A stretch of 64,000 nt of DNA from JAHBNG01 sp039028975 (GTDB lineage Bacteria > Chloroflexota > Anaerolineae > Caldilineales > Caldilineaceae): the NCBI GenBank assembly GCA_039028975.1, contig JBCCHB010000009.1:96325-160324 (forward strand), read 5' to 3'. Made by a program: the position numbers and the translations under genes. Of the stretch, positions 51,545 through 59,612 are shown piece after piece. Position 1 is the stretch's first letter, and the number at the start of each line of letters is the position of its first letter. Under the pieces are notes generated by a model that saw only the letters and a list, made by a program, of their open reading frames with translations, was not told where the DNA came from and ran no database searches.

Positions 51545-52313
51545 TCTGAAGCGAGTCCGTCGACGATCGTTCACTGAAATGTAGTTCGTTCACTATGGAC
51601 ACCATCAGACCAATTTCGGATAAAGTTCTACGAACGGTAGTGGGCCTGCTAGCCCCCAAGATTTTATTTGGAATTAGGCGACTACGCTCTGTGGATATAG
51701 CAATATAGATCCTCTCTTGATCTACTGCAACTGTTACCTCTTGAAATCTCTCCCGTAATGCCATAAGACCCTGCATGAAGTGAGGCGAAAGAACCGTACT
51801 GACCTTGATTGGATCACCTCCGTAGAGCTGGAAGTAATCGTTAAATTCCGACTCTTCAAGCCGATGACGTGGTGGGAGATTCAGAAACCACTTCCTGGCA
51901 ACTCCGCCCCACCTTTTCCACGCCTTCATCCAAAAGCTTCCCCTCGAGCCATCTTTGGGTTGGAGCAATAGCCTGCCTTTGTTTGGCCTTGCAACTTTGG
52001 CTATATATAACATCCCTTCAAAAATAGTGGTGATGTAAATGCCACCGTAGGTTAGATTCATCTGCCGCTGCGGTCGGGTTGCCTTCAACTTTGCTACTGA
52101 TACCTTCGTTTGCCCAATGTATATTTCAATCCCATCTGCGACTTCCAGCCTGTCGATTTTCTTAGAGAAGAGGCCGCTATGATTCAACAGGGCAGCTGAG
52201 ATGGAAATCTGTGGATTATAGGTTAGATCATGTTCTAGATTGCTAAGAAACTCTCTTATGGCCTTCTCTTTCTGAGTTGTATTTAGGGACTCGCCCTTGT
52301 TAGATTTTTCCAT
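51498..52313 (-). CDS. DUF3137-like protein
   Basis: A 271-residue protein of unknown role. Residues about 80-235 resemble DUF3137: YGGIYITTIFEGMLYIAKVARP, FNDYFQLYGGDPIKVSTVLSPHFMQGLMALRERF and IYIAISTERS. Full-length family members usually carry two N-terminal membrane helices, which are absent here. It converges on the FAD oxidoreductase and overlaps its 3' end by 47 bases, so the two messages are complementary there. Confidence 0.7.
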   Translation of the reverse strand: MEKSNKGESLNTTQKEKAIREFLSNLEHDLTYNPQISISAALLNHSGLFSKKIDRLEVADGIEIYIGQTKVSVAKLKATRPQRQMNLTYGGIYITTIFEGMLYIAKVARPNKGRLLLQPKDGSRGSFWMKAWKRWGGVARKWFLNLPPRHRLEESEFNDYFQLYGGDPIKVSTVLSPHFMQGLMALRERFQEVTVAVDQERIYIAISTERSRLIPNKILGASRPTTVRRTLSEIGLMVSIVNELHFSERSSTDSLQITIPPAVPTSSMNQG

Positions 52314-52660
52314 TGTACACCATAAAACTCCAAAAACAACCCGCTAAGGGTTCGGCTATTTGCCGTTGAATATCATCTTGGCTCATTCAAAGCACGCGTT
52401 GAGTAGGCACACTCACATGCGGCACAGGGCATGCTGCACTGTCGTCCACTGGTTGATTATACACCAAGCGGGTAATAAGATCACCATATTGGATTACAAT
52501 ATATTAAGGAGAATTACATTATCATAAATTAGATTACTATTTAACCGAAAATTGTAAGGGGAATTATCGAATAATTTGAGGAGGACTCTTCCATGTTCGG
52601 ATAAATGAGTTGTGTCTAGAGACTAAGGTCAACCAAAGTATGGATAACCAATTGTGTGAG
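52314..52660. other. AT-rich intergenic stretch
   Basis: Most of a 451-base gap. It holds a GGCACAGGGCATGC motif (52422-52435) similar to ones at about 7390 and 62317, and otherwise AT-rich sequence. No gene is visible. Confidence 0.5.
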
Positions 52661-52665
52661 TGACC

Positions 52666-52695
52666 TTTACACTATTACGAAAATTGTGTTATTCT
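52666..52695 (+). promoter_or_regulatory. Promoter of the orphan binding protein, matching 7426-7455
   Basis: TTTACA (52666-52671), an 18-base spacer and TATTCT (52690-52695). The 35 bases 52661-52695 agree with 7421-7455 at 27 positions, including TGAC before the -35 box and CGAA in the spacer. Sites of two binding-protein genes 45 kb apart thus share more than the core boxes. Confidence 0.6.
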
Positions 52696-52767
52696 GGCGA
52701 TCTGTAAGGGTTGCGTTAGATATTCGATTTGCCTCCAACAATGCGCAACATGGTAGAATAAATCATG

Positions 52768-54078
52768 ATGAACCAAGCTATATTCTATACCCGACTCCTA
52801 TATATTTTAATCGGCTGCCTTGCATTTACTGGCTGCGGTCGTGGCGAACCGCCAACACCAACCCCCGAGCCAGTTACCCTTTCCTTAATCACTATTGATG
52901 ATGAGTTTGCTGCCGAAGGAGAGGTGATCGATCAATTCCAGACGGACCATCCTCATATCCAAATCAGCCGCCAGGGCTATAATCAATTTCCCCAGCAGTA
53001 TCTGGTGGCATCAGAGCCACCAGATATTATGGCCATTGGCCCCAGCAGTATTTTATTTAGCGCTGGCAGGCAAGGGCTGCTGACAGACCTGACTGATCTG
53101 TGGGCGCAATCTGGCTTATACGAGAGCTACCCGGATAGTTTCCGCGCCATGAGCGAGGCTGATGGAAAGCAGTTCTTCTTGCCCATGGCCTACAGTTGGG
53201 CCGGGTTTTATTACAACCCCAAGATCTTTGACCAATACGGTTTGGTCCCGCCAGAGACGTGGGATGAGTTTATGCTGCTTGCAGACACGCTCAAATCCAA
53301 CGGCGTAACACCGCTTGCCCTCGCCGGTGAGTCGCCCTTTAGTAGCGCTATCTGGTTTGATTATCTGAACTTACGACTCAATGGGCCAACGTTCCATGGC
53401 CACCTTATTCGAGGCCAAGAGTCCTATCTGGATGCTAGGGTTCGTACTGTCTTTGAGACTTGGACGCTACTTATCCTCAATGAATATTTTCACCGTGGCA
53501 TGACCAACATGAGCGACTTCGATGCGCTATCTACCATCATTGAAGGCCCTAACGGCCCCATTAGCAGCCGTCCAGCTGGTATGGTGCTGGCCGATCCGCT
53601 GGCTTTGGTGAACATTCCTGAGAGTCTGCGGAATCAGGTAGGTTTCTTCCCTTTCCCCATAATGGATTCAACACTCCCAGTGGGTGAATCGATCCTGGTG
53701 CTTGGGTACATGGTTCCATCTGGCGCGCTACATGTGGAAGAGGCTATCGAATTTTTGAGCTATATGGGTCAAGCCGAAATCCAGGATCAGCTCTACCGTC
53801 CCAGTGAAGAGAATCTTGTCTACGCCCCTGTGCGAGCAACGGATCCCAGCCAATATAGCGAGGAAATTCAACGTCGTATGTCTGTTGTGCTGGACGCGGA
53901 TCAGATTGAAATGCCGTACTTTTTGGGCAATCCACCCACCATGCAGGTTGTCTTAACGACGGCATTGCCTCAGTTCTTGCGTGAGGCTGAGAATGGGACA
54001 GTAAACATTGATGAGATCCTTGACCAGCTTGAAACCGGGCGCGAATCTGCCTTGGCACAGGGTGAGTTTGTTGAGTGA
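52768..54078 (+). CDS. Orphan ABC substrate-binding lipoprotein (family 1)
   Basis: A 436-residue binding protein. The signal ends in a lipobox (LAFTGCG, lipidated Cys near residue 22), followed by a Pro/Thr-rich linker. It continues ITIDDEFAAEGEVIDQFQTDHPHI, YLVASEPPDIMAIGPSS, PMAYSWAGFYYNPKIFDQYG and the late PSGALHVEEAIEFLSYMG. No permease or ATPase gene is nearby on either strand. I chose the second of two adjacent ATGs (52765 and 52768). It may serve permeases elsewhere or act as a sensor; the shared promoter links it to the importer at 7.5 kb. Confidence 0.85.
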   Translation: MNQAIFYTRLLYILIGCLAFTGCGRGEPPTPTPEPVTLSLITIDDEFAAEGEVIDQFQTDHPHIQISRQGYNQFPQQYLVASEPPDIMAIGPSSILFSAGRQGLLTDLTDLWAQSGLYESYPDSFRAMSEADGKQFFLPMAYSWAGFYYNPKIFDQYGLVPPETWDEFMLLADTLKSNGVTPLALAGESPFSSAIWFDYLNLRLNGPTFHGHLIRGQESYLDARVRTVFETWTLLILNEYFHRGMTNMSDFDALSTIIEGPNGPISSRPAGMVLADPLALVNIPESLRNQVGFFPFPIMDSTLPVGESILVLGYMVPSGALHVEEAIEFLSYMGQAEIQDQLYRPSEENLVYAPVRATDPSQYSEEIQRRMSVVLDADQIEMPYFLGNPPTMQVVLTTALPQFLREAENGTVNIDEILDQLETGRESALAQGEFVE

Positions 54079-54591
54079 TTTTTGCAGAACGTTTCAATAA
54101 TCTGACGAATTGAGCCAGAACACTTGACAGTCATACTAATCTAAGATATCATTTTTTTGATGTGCATCCATTCCGAATGCCTCCAGATGTATCACCGCTT
54201 TCTACATCATTTCAAACCATCTGTACCTAAACTGCTGATGTAGCCAATCATCAATAAAAAATAGCTAATTAGAATTTGGAATCATCAGACGTATCCGAAC
54301 GTTCCTAATTCGCATAAGCGCGCGCCCAGCACTTGGTACCAACCAAGTCGCCAAATGCCTTGTGCGGATAGCTGCACCTGTACAATTGGACGTAAATCCT
54401 TGCACAAATAGAACCATACTATTCGGCGTTGGTTATCCCTTAGTTAGAAATTGAGTTTTGAATGGATCAACCTTGATTGACATAAAGACTTTCATTGGGG
54501 CGAATTTCTATTTTATAGAAAGATGAGCAATGTCCGAGCTAGCTGTAAGATGATCTGTGTGATGGTTTACCATAAGTATCCAGAGGTTACT
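54079..54591. other. Long leader region of the sugar dehydrogenase gene
   Basis: TTGACA (54124-54129), a 17-base spacer and TATCAT (54147-54152) form a strong promoter, yet the next start codon is about 440 bases away. The interval holds no convincing frame and no obvious hairpin; either a small RNA or a long leader may start here. Confidence 0.45.
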
Positions 54592-57588
54592 ATGAAGTAC
54601 GAATCTTACCCAAAATTAGGCTATCACCTACGACGTATTCTCTTAACAATTGGTCTGTTCATGATGACTACGTTGGTGCTGCCTGACGTGGTTTTTGGCT
54701 TCGATCTACCCACGAATTTTAGCAATGAGCAAGTGATTACTGACTTAGATGAACCGGACTCACTTGAATTTTCCCCTGACGGGCGTATGTTCATCAGTGA
54801 GAGGGTCACGGGCAAATTGCGCGTTGCAAAATATGATAGAACTACAGACCAGTGGCAGTTAAACTCGCAACCCTTTTACACATTTGATACGCCCAAAAAC
54901 AGCACCGGCCAACCAGAAGGACATCGCTCTGCGGGATTGCGTAACATCGCATTTGATCCCGATTTTGCAAATAATGGGTTTATCTACGCCTTTTACATGC
55001 CCAACGATGATAGACATAACCGCGTTGTACGTATTAGAGCAAGCTCACGCAACCCCGATGTTGCAGATGCCAACTTTGGTGAAGAACTCTTGTTGAGAAT
55101 ACCCTTTAACAATCAGATATCCACAGGTAGCCATAATGGTGGTGCATTGGAATTTGGTAATGATGGCAAGCTCTACATCACAACTGGCGATGGTTGGGAA
55201 GGAGACTACCCAGGTGATTCGGTCCAGTCTTTGACCACGTTGACTGGCAAAGTCTTACGCATCAATAGAAACGGCTCTATTCCAACCAGCAATCCATTCT
55301 ATCAACAAACCTCTGGAGATTACAGAGCTATTTACGCTTTGGGCTTGCGCAATCCCTATACTCTTTCCAAGCACCCCAATACTGGCGCTCTATACATCAA
55401 CGAAGCGCGTGGAGCCAAAAAGGATGAAATCTATCTTGTCCAAGCAGGAGCCAACTACCGCCACGAGGGAACCAATAGTGGCATTGGTACCAATCGACAA
55501 CCTTGGGCAAATGCCGCGGATGCTGGCGGTCAGCTCGTTACAGGAGGAGTCTGGTATCCAAGCAGCGGTGGTTCTTTTCCTGCCCAGTATCAGGGAGTCT
55601 ACCTAACGCCGCTATGGGGTGGGAACAACGAAGCCAAAGGAAAAATCAGCTATATTCACTCCAATACCAATAAATCTGCCTCCATTTTTGAAGATAATGT
55701 TGGGTTAACAGCTAGTAATGGATTAGCCATTAAGCCTGTCATGACCCAAGTGGGTCCTGACGGCGATCTTTACTATCTCTTGACAACATATATAACCCAC
55801 GAGGGAACAGTTCAGCGAATTCGCTGGACTGGTCAGCAAACGGTTGAAACACCACGTTTTAGCAAGCCGGGTAGCAACTATCAGCAAGCTCAAACAATCA
55901 CAATATCTACGGCGACAACTGGTGCAGAGATTCGCTATACAATCGATGGATCTCAACCGACGCTCTCATCTCCGCTCTATAGTAGTCCAATTAGAATCGA
56001 CACGAGCATGGTTTTGAAAGCCAAAGCTTATTTATTCGGAATGAATCCTAGTGGTACGGCTTCGGAATCGTACGCCATTCAGATCAGCGTCAATCTTCCA
56101 CCGAATGTAGATGCTGGAGCTGATCAAACTGTCTTTGTGGACACCAACGTAACACTAAACGGCAGTGGCACAACTGACCCTGATGGTGAAGATGACCTCT
56201 TATCCGGCGAGCTATGGACCCAACTCAGTGGCCCTTCCGTAACAATTATCGACGGGACCGAAGAAGTTGCCTACTTTACTCCACCCACTGCTGGTAGCTA
56301 TACCTTTCGTTTAGAAGTAAGTGATGGGGTCGATGTGGGGTCTGATCAAGTCACATTTACAGCTGTCAACCAAACTTCTGCCGGCAGCTGCAGCGGCAAT
56401 ATTCTATCAAACGCAAGCTTTGAAGAATCACCTGCTCTTAAAGGATGGGCATATTATTCAAGAAACGGTGGCCGCAAAAGCCTCACCAGTTCTGCCTACA
56501 GCGATAGCAAAGCCGCCCAAGTGGTCATCAGTAACTCAAGCAACAACATCCAATTTTATCAATCAGGTGTATCCTTACAGCCAAATACAACCTATCGCCT
56601 TTCCTTCGCTGCCTATGCCACAAACGGGCGAGATTTAGCCATCCGTCTGCATGAACACGATCAAGATTATACGAACTACGGACTTAACAATGTCAATGTC
56701 AACATTGGTACATCTTGGGAGAGTCATACCATCGACTTTACAACCCGCAATTTTGGCTCATCGGTTCATGATGGACGGCTGATGTTTTGGATGGCTGGCC
56801 ATGCGCAAGCCGGGGATACCTATTGGTTTGATGAGATCTGTCTAATTAATATGTCTGATGATGGTACGCCGACAGAGCCGACACCCGATCCATCTGATTC
56901 GCCACCAACCGAGCCACCATCAACGACACCGCCAACTGGCACGTTTTCGTCATGTAGCGAGAATGTGATCTCCAATCCTAGCTTTGAGCAATCGCCTGCA
57001 TTCCGAAGTTGGAAATATTACTCAAAAAATGGCGGGAGCAAGCAGGTTACTGGGCCTGGCTATAGCGGCAGCAAGGCGGCCAAAATTTCGATAGCCAAAC
57101 CAAGCAGCAACATTCAACTCTATCAGTCTGGCATACGGCTGCAACCAAATACCACATACCGTCTTTCATTTGTCGCCTATGCGACAGCCGGTCGGGATCT
57201 CGCCCTTCGGTTGCAAGAGCACGATCAGGATTATACAAATTATGGGATTCGGAATGCAGTAGCCAATATAGGTCCCTCATGGGCCGTCCACACACTCGAT
57301 TTTACAACCCGCAACTTTTCTGCACCCATCAATGATGGCCGCCTAATGTTCTGGATGGCTGGTAACGCGCAGACTGGAGACATATACTGGTTTGATGATG
57401 TTTGCCTTACAGAGATTTCCAATGCCGTCGAGTCTGGAGGTCTACCGGATTCCACTACCGAAGATAGCAATCTAGATATCTATGTCATTTCAGAAGAAAG
57501 TGAGGGCGAGAGTGCTATTGTAACGGAGCGAATGATAGAACCCTTGATATATATTCCCGTGGTATCAAAGCTAAATAACTTGCCATAG
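54592..57588 (+). CDS. Secreted glucose/sorbosone-dehydrogenase-like protein with duplicated carbohydrate-binding domains
   Basis: A 998-residue secreted protein with a signal peptide ending VVFG before FDLPTNF. Domain order is: a six-bladed GSDH propeller (about residues 30-400; DEPDSLEFSPDGRMFISERV, GSHNGGALEFGNDGKLYITTGDG and LGLRNPYTLSKHP); a chitobiase-type module (about 425-495; FSKPGSNYQQAQ); a PKD/REJ-like module (about 500-590); and two near-identical CBM_4_9 domains (about 600-755 and 785-950) joined by a Pro/Thr linker. The end YIPVVSKLNNLP resembles a C-terminal surface motif common in Chloroflexota. GSDH proteins oxidise sugars with PQQ. AGAGG lies five bases before ATG at 54592; the frame is open to 54523. 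Confidence 0.87.
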   Translation: MKYESYPKLGYHLRRILLTIGLFMMTTLVLPDVVFGFDLPTNFSNEQVITDLDEPDSLEFSPDGRMFISERVTGKLRVAKYDRTTDQWQLNSQPFYTFDTPKNSTGQPEGHRSAGLRNIAFDPDFANNGFIYAFYMPNDDRHNRVVRIRASSRNPDVADANFGEELLLRIPFNNQISTGSHNGGALEFGNDGKLYITTGDGWEGDYPGDSVQSLTTLTGKVLRINRNGSIPTSNPFYQQTSGDYRAIYALGLRNPYTLSKHPNTGALYINEARGAKKDEIYLVQAGANYRHEGTNSGIGTNRQPWANAADAGGQLVTGGVWYPSSGGSFPAQYQGVYLTPLWGGNNEAKGKISYIHSNTNKSASIFEDNVGLTASNGLAIKPVMTQVGPDGDLYYLLTTYITHEGTVQRIRWTGQQTVETPRFSKPGSNYQQAQTITISTATTGAEIRYTIDGSQPTLSSPLYSSPIRIDTSMVLKAKAYLFGMNPSGTASESYAIQISVNLPPNVDAGADQTVFVDTNVTLNGSGTTDPDGEDDLLSGELWTQLSGPSVTIIDGTEEVAYFTPPTAGSYTFRLEVSDGVDVGSDQVTFTAVNQTSAGSCSGNILSNASFEESPALKGWAYYSRNGGRKSLTSSAYSDSKAAQVVISNSSNNIQFYQSGVSLQPNTTYRLSFAAYATNGRDLAIRLHEHDQDYTNYGLNNVNVNIGTSWESHTIDFTTRNFGSSVHDGRLMFWMAGHAQAGDTYWFDEICLINMSDDGTPTEPTPDPSDSPPTEPPSTTPPTGTFSSCSENVISNPSFEQSPAFRSWKYYSKNGGSKQVTGPGYSGSKAAKISIAKPSSNIQLYQSGIRLQPNTTYRLSFVAYATAGRDLALRLQEHDQDYTNYGIRNAVANIGPSWAVHTLDFTTRNFSAPINDGRLMFWMAGNAQTGDIYWFDDVCLTEISNAVESGGLPDSTTEDSNLDIYVISEESEGESAIVTERMIEPLIYIPVVSKLNNLP

Positions 57589-57607
57589 ATCCTCCACCCA
57601 TGAATTG

Positions 57608-57631
57608 CCCCGCTTTGCCAATAAGGCGGGG
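57608..57631. terminator. Bidirectional terminator hairpin
   Basis: CCCCGC (57608-57613) pairs with GCGGGG (57626-57631), and flanking T and A runs extend the stem. It sits in the 67-base gap between convergent genes. Confidence 0.6.
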
Positions 57632-57655
57632 TAGATTCTTGGGGCGACCCGGTAT

Positions 57656-58234
57656 TCACTTTTCTGGAACTGTCTGGGCAGGTGAGTTTTTCAGACGCTC
57701 GATTAGCTTTTGAGCCATGGAGACCTCTGCCTTTAAATAGTGATAACCCCATTCAGCAACCAGTGCTGGATAGTCCAGTGTGGGTGTATTTTCCATATAT
57801 TCCTGAACAATGCCGAGCTGCCCCATTTGTTCGTGAGCATCTTCAACAAAGCGTTCTAGCAGCTCAATGAGAACATCAGGTGTGGTCATGTGGCCAAAGA
57901 AGAGCCTGAGTGCGACTCCATGTTTAAGTACCGTTGTACTCTCCGCCTCATCTGACTTCATCCAGCGTTTGAATTCCTCTATCCCCCTATCAGTAATACG
58001 GTAAAGCCGTTTATTCGGCTTCCCCCTCTGTTCCACTAGATGAGAGAGAACATAGCCCCGTTCCTCCAGCCGCTGAAGTTCGGTATAGACCTGACTCTGT
58101 GCTGGACTCCAGTAGAAAAAACGCATATTTTGTGCCCATTGACGGATGTCGTATCCAGAAAGTTCTTCGCCAAATGAGAGCAGCCCAAGCACGGTATAGG
58201 TGGTAATGGGTAACCCCTTCTGTTTCTTTGCCAT
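57656..58234 (-). CDS. PadR-family transcriptional regulator
   Basis: A 192-residue cytoplasmic regulator. It has an N-terminal winged helix (TTYTVLGLLSFGEELSGYDIRQWAQ, YTELQRLEERGYVLSHL and YRITDRGIEEFKRWM) and a helical C-terminal domain for dimerisation, the PadR-s2/Vir-like type. The start at 58234 places the conserved MAKKQKGLPITTYTVLGLL at the N terminus with AGGAT just upstream; the frame is open to 58270. It is divergent from the small gene at 58349 and probably represses it through the palindrome at 58295. Confidence 0.85.
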   Translation of the reverse strand: MAKKQKGLPITTYTVLGLLSFGEELSGYDIRQWAQNMRFFYWSPAQSQVYTELQRLEERGYVLSHLVEQRGKPNKRLYRITDRGIEEFKRWMKSDEAESTTVLKHGVALRLFFGHMTTPDVLIELLERFVEDAHEQMGQLGIVQEYMENTPTLDYPALVAEWGYHYLKAEVSMAQKLIERLKNSPAQTVPEK

Positions 58235-58256
58235 AATCCTATTGTAATATGACTGC

Positions 58257-58313
58257 TTGACATATGCCAAAATGTCATATATACTATAAAGGGAATATGA
58301 CTATTAGTCATAT
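58257..58313 (+). promoter_or_regulatory. Strong promoter with PadR-type operator
   Basis: TTGACA (58257-58262), an exact 17-base spacer and TATACT (58280-58285) precede the perfect 19-base palindrome ATATGACTATTAGTCATAT (58295-58313) at the expected transcription start. A second imperfect repeat, TGACATATG/AATGTCATA, overlaps the promoter itself. This is the layout of an autoregulated PadR operator between divergent genes. Confidence 0.75.
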
Positions 58314-58348
58314 GAAAACAACGTCAACGTAATAATAACGGAGGCTAT

Positions 58349-58651
58349 ATGAGCAAAACAGAAATGTTTCAGGCCCTACACCCTGACCCCGAGAAACAGG
58401 GAACTCGCGTAACCAAAAAAACCTACGAGATCTATAGAGATGCGCTTCTCAAAGTGATCCCTGAGTCACAAGAAGGGATAGAATTTGCTCTTCTAAGCAA
58501 GGCTGTGGTTCCCTATCTTTCATCCAATATATTAGACCAAACGTCCCCAGGGTGGTGGACCACGACAGTAAAGCTGGATTTAGAGGCGAGAGGTATGATC
58601 GAGCGAGTTCCCGGTAGGGGGCGACAAAAGGTGAGGCGAATTACCCAATGA
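58349..58651 (+). CDS. Small conserved protein (DUF6958-like)
   Basis: A 100-residue soluble protein: LHPDPEKQGTRVTKKTYEIYRDALLKVIP, then a central hydrophobic helix and WWTTTVKLDLEARGMIERVPG, a conserved block of a small family of unknown role. There is no metal or catalytic motif. GGAGG lies at 58340-58344 before ATG at 58349. It is the sole gene behind the PadR-regulated promoter and is followed at once by repeat copy D. Confidence 0.7.
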   Translation: MSKTEMFQALHPDPEKQGTRVTKKTYEIYRDALLKVIPESQEGIEFALLSKAVVPYLSSNILDQTSPGWWTTTVKLDLEARGMIERVPGRGRQKVRRITQ

Positions 58652-58653
58652 AG

Positions 58654-58741
58654 CTATACTGCGGTCGCTTTGAAAACCGCACTTTTCCGCCGCCTCTATA
58701 AGAGAGACCAAACTGTGATTTTCAAAGGGAGCTGAATATAA
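58654..58741 (+). repeat. Interspersed ~90-nt palindromic repeat, copy D
   Basis: CTATACTGCGGTCGCTTTGA at the left and GGAGCTGAATATAA at the right match the reverse strand of 29187-29278. The GAGAGACCAAACT block is identical. The inner stem is slightly worn. It begins three bases after the stop of the small PadR-controlled gene. Confidence 0.85.
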
Positions 58742-58798
58742 AACATATCAGCGTCATTTCAAATCTCATACCCGATCAAGTTAGGGCCAAAGCATTCT

Positions 58799-59575
58799 AT
58801 GAGGAACTTCCTACCCTCTGCTCAGCTAGTTCGATGTTATCGAATTGGTGAACAGATCTACTTTACCATTGGTAAGGCTCAGGATAGGAACGCAACCATC
58901 AGCGCGTTGGAAGAACAGGTGCCAAGCCACGCCCGATCTATCGATACGATCCTCAATGAGTGGCGGGTGGACAGTGGCTATGAGCACGTTTTAGAGTCTC
59001 TCTTTGTGAATTTCCCAGCTATAATGCGTAATCATAGTGGTGCATATCTACCGCCTACTCCCAGCCCTTATCATCGCTCAATGGGATCATTAACCAGCTT
59101 GCTGAATCAGTCACTCGGGTACCTGTACGCCAATCTCATTACATGGTCACTTTGGCTTCTCATCCCACTGATAGGGTTGGCTCTTTGGACTTGGCTAAAT
59201 ATCCAAAGCGCCAATCTGGACCAAAATCAACCTGCGGCAGAACCGTTAAGCACAGCGTTAGGGATACCAGAGCAAGCTGGAGAACAAGGGGCCCGACCGC
59301 TGGCAACTGCCACGCCCCCGTCACCTACAAGGGCAACCCAAGTGACTGCCAAGGTAACCGTTCTCCAGACGGCCAATCTACGAACTGGACCGGGCACCGA
59401 TTTTGAGGTTCGCGAGCAAGTAAGTAGTGGACTAGAACTCATCTTAACTGGACAAGTCGTTCCACCGGATGACGATTATATTTGGTTTCGCTTAGATAGC
59501 GGGCTTTGGATTCACAGTCAGTTGGTCAGTGGTCCCAGCATAACGTTGCCCACCACCTTAATCACCAACCGATGA
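58799..59575 (+). CDS. Membrane-anchored SH3-domain protein
   Basis: A 258-residue protein. About 105 N-terminal residues are soluble and of no recognised family. One membrane helix follows (LITWSLWLLIPLIGLALWTWL, about 111-131). The Ala/Thr/Pro-rich linker leads to a bacterial SH3 (SH3b) domain at about 183-255 (KVTVLQTANLRTGPGTDFEVREQV and IWFRLDSGLWIHSQLV). SH3b domains bind cell-wall or surface ligands, so the C terminus is likely extracytoplasmic. It is convergent with the sulfatase-like gene, 37 bases apart. Confidence 0.75.
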   Translation: MRNFLPSAQLVRCYRIGEQIYFTIGKAQDRNATISALEEQVPSHARSIDTILNEWRVDSGYEHVLESLFVNFPAIMRNHSGAYLPPTPSPYHRSMGSLTSLLNQSLGYLYANLITWSLWLLIPLIGLALWTWLNIQSANLDQNQPAAEPLSTALGIPEQAGEQGARPLATATPPSPTRATQVTAKVTVLQTANLRTGPGTDFEVREQVSSGLELILTGQVVPPDDDYIWFRLDSGLWIHSQLVSGPSITLPTTLITNR

Positions 59576-59612
59576 TGGCTATCCATACCTGGGGCGGTTA
59601 TAACCAGCAATA

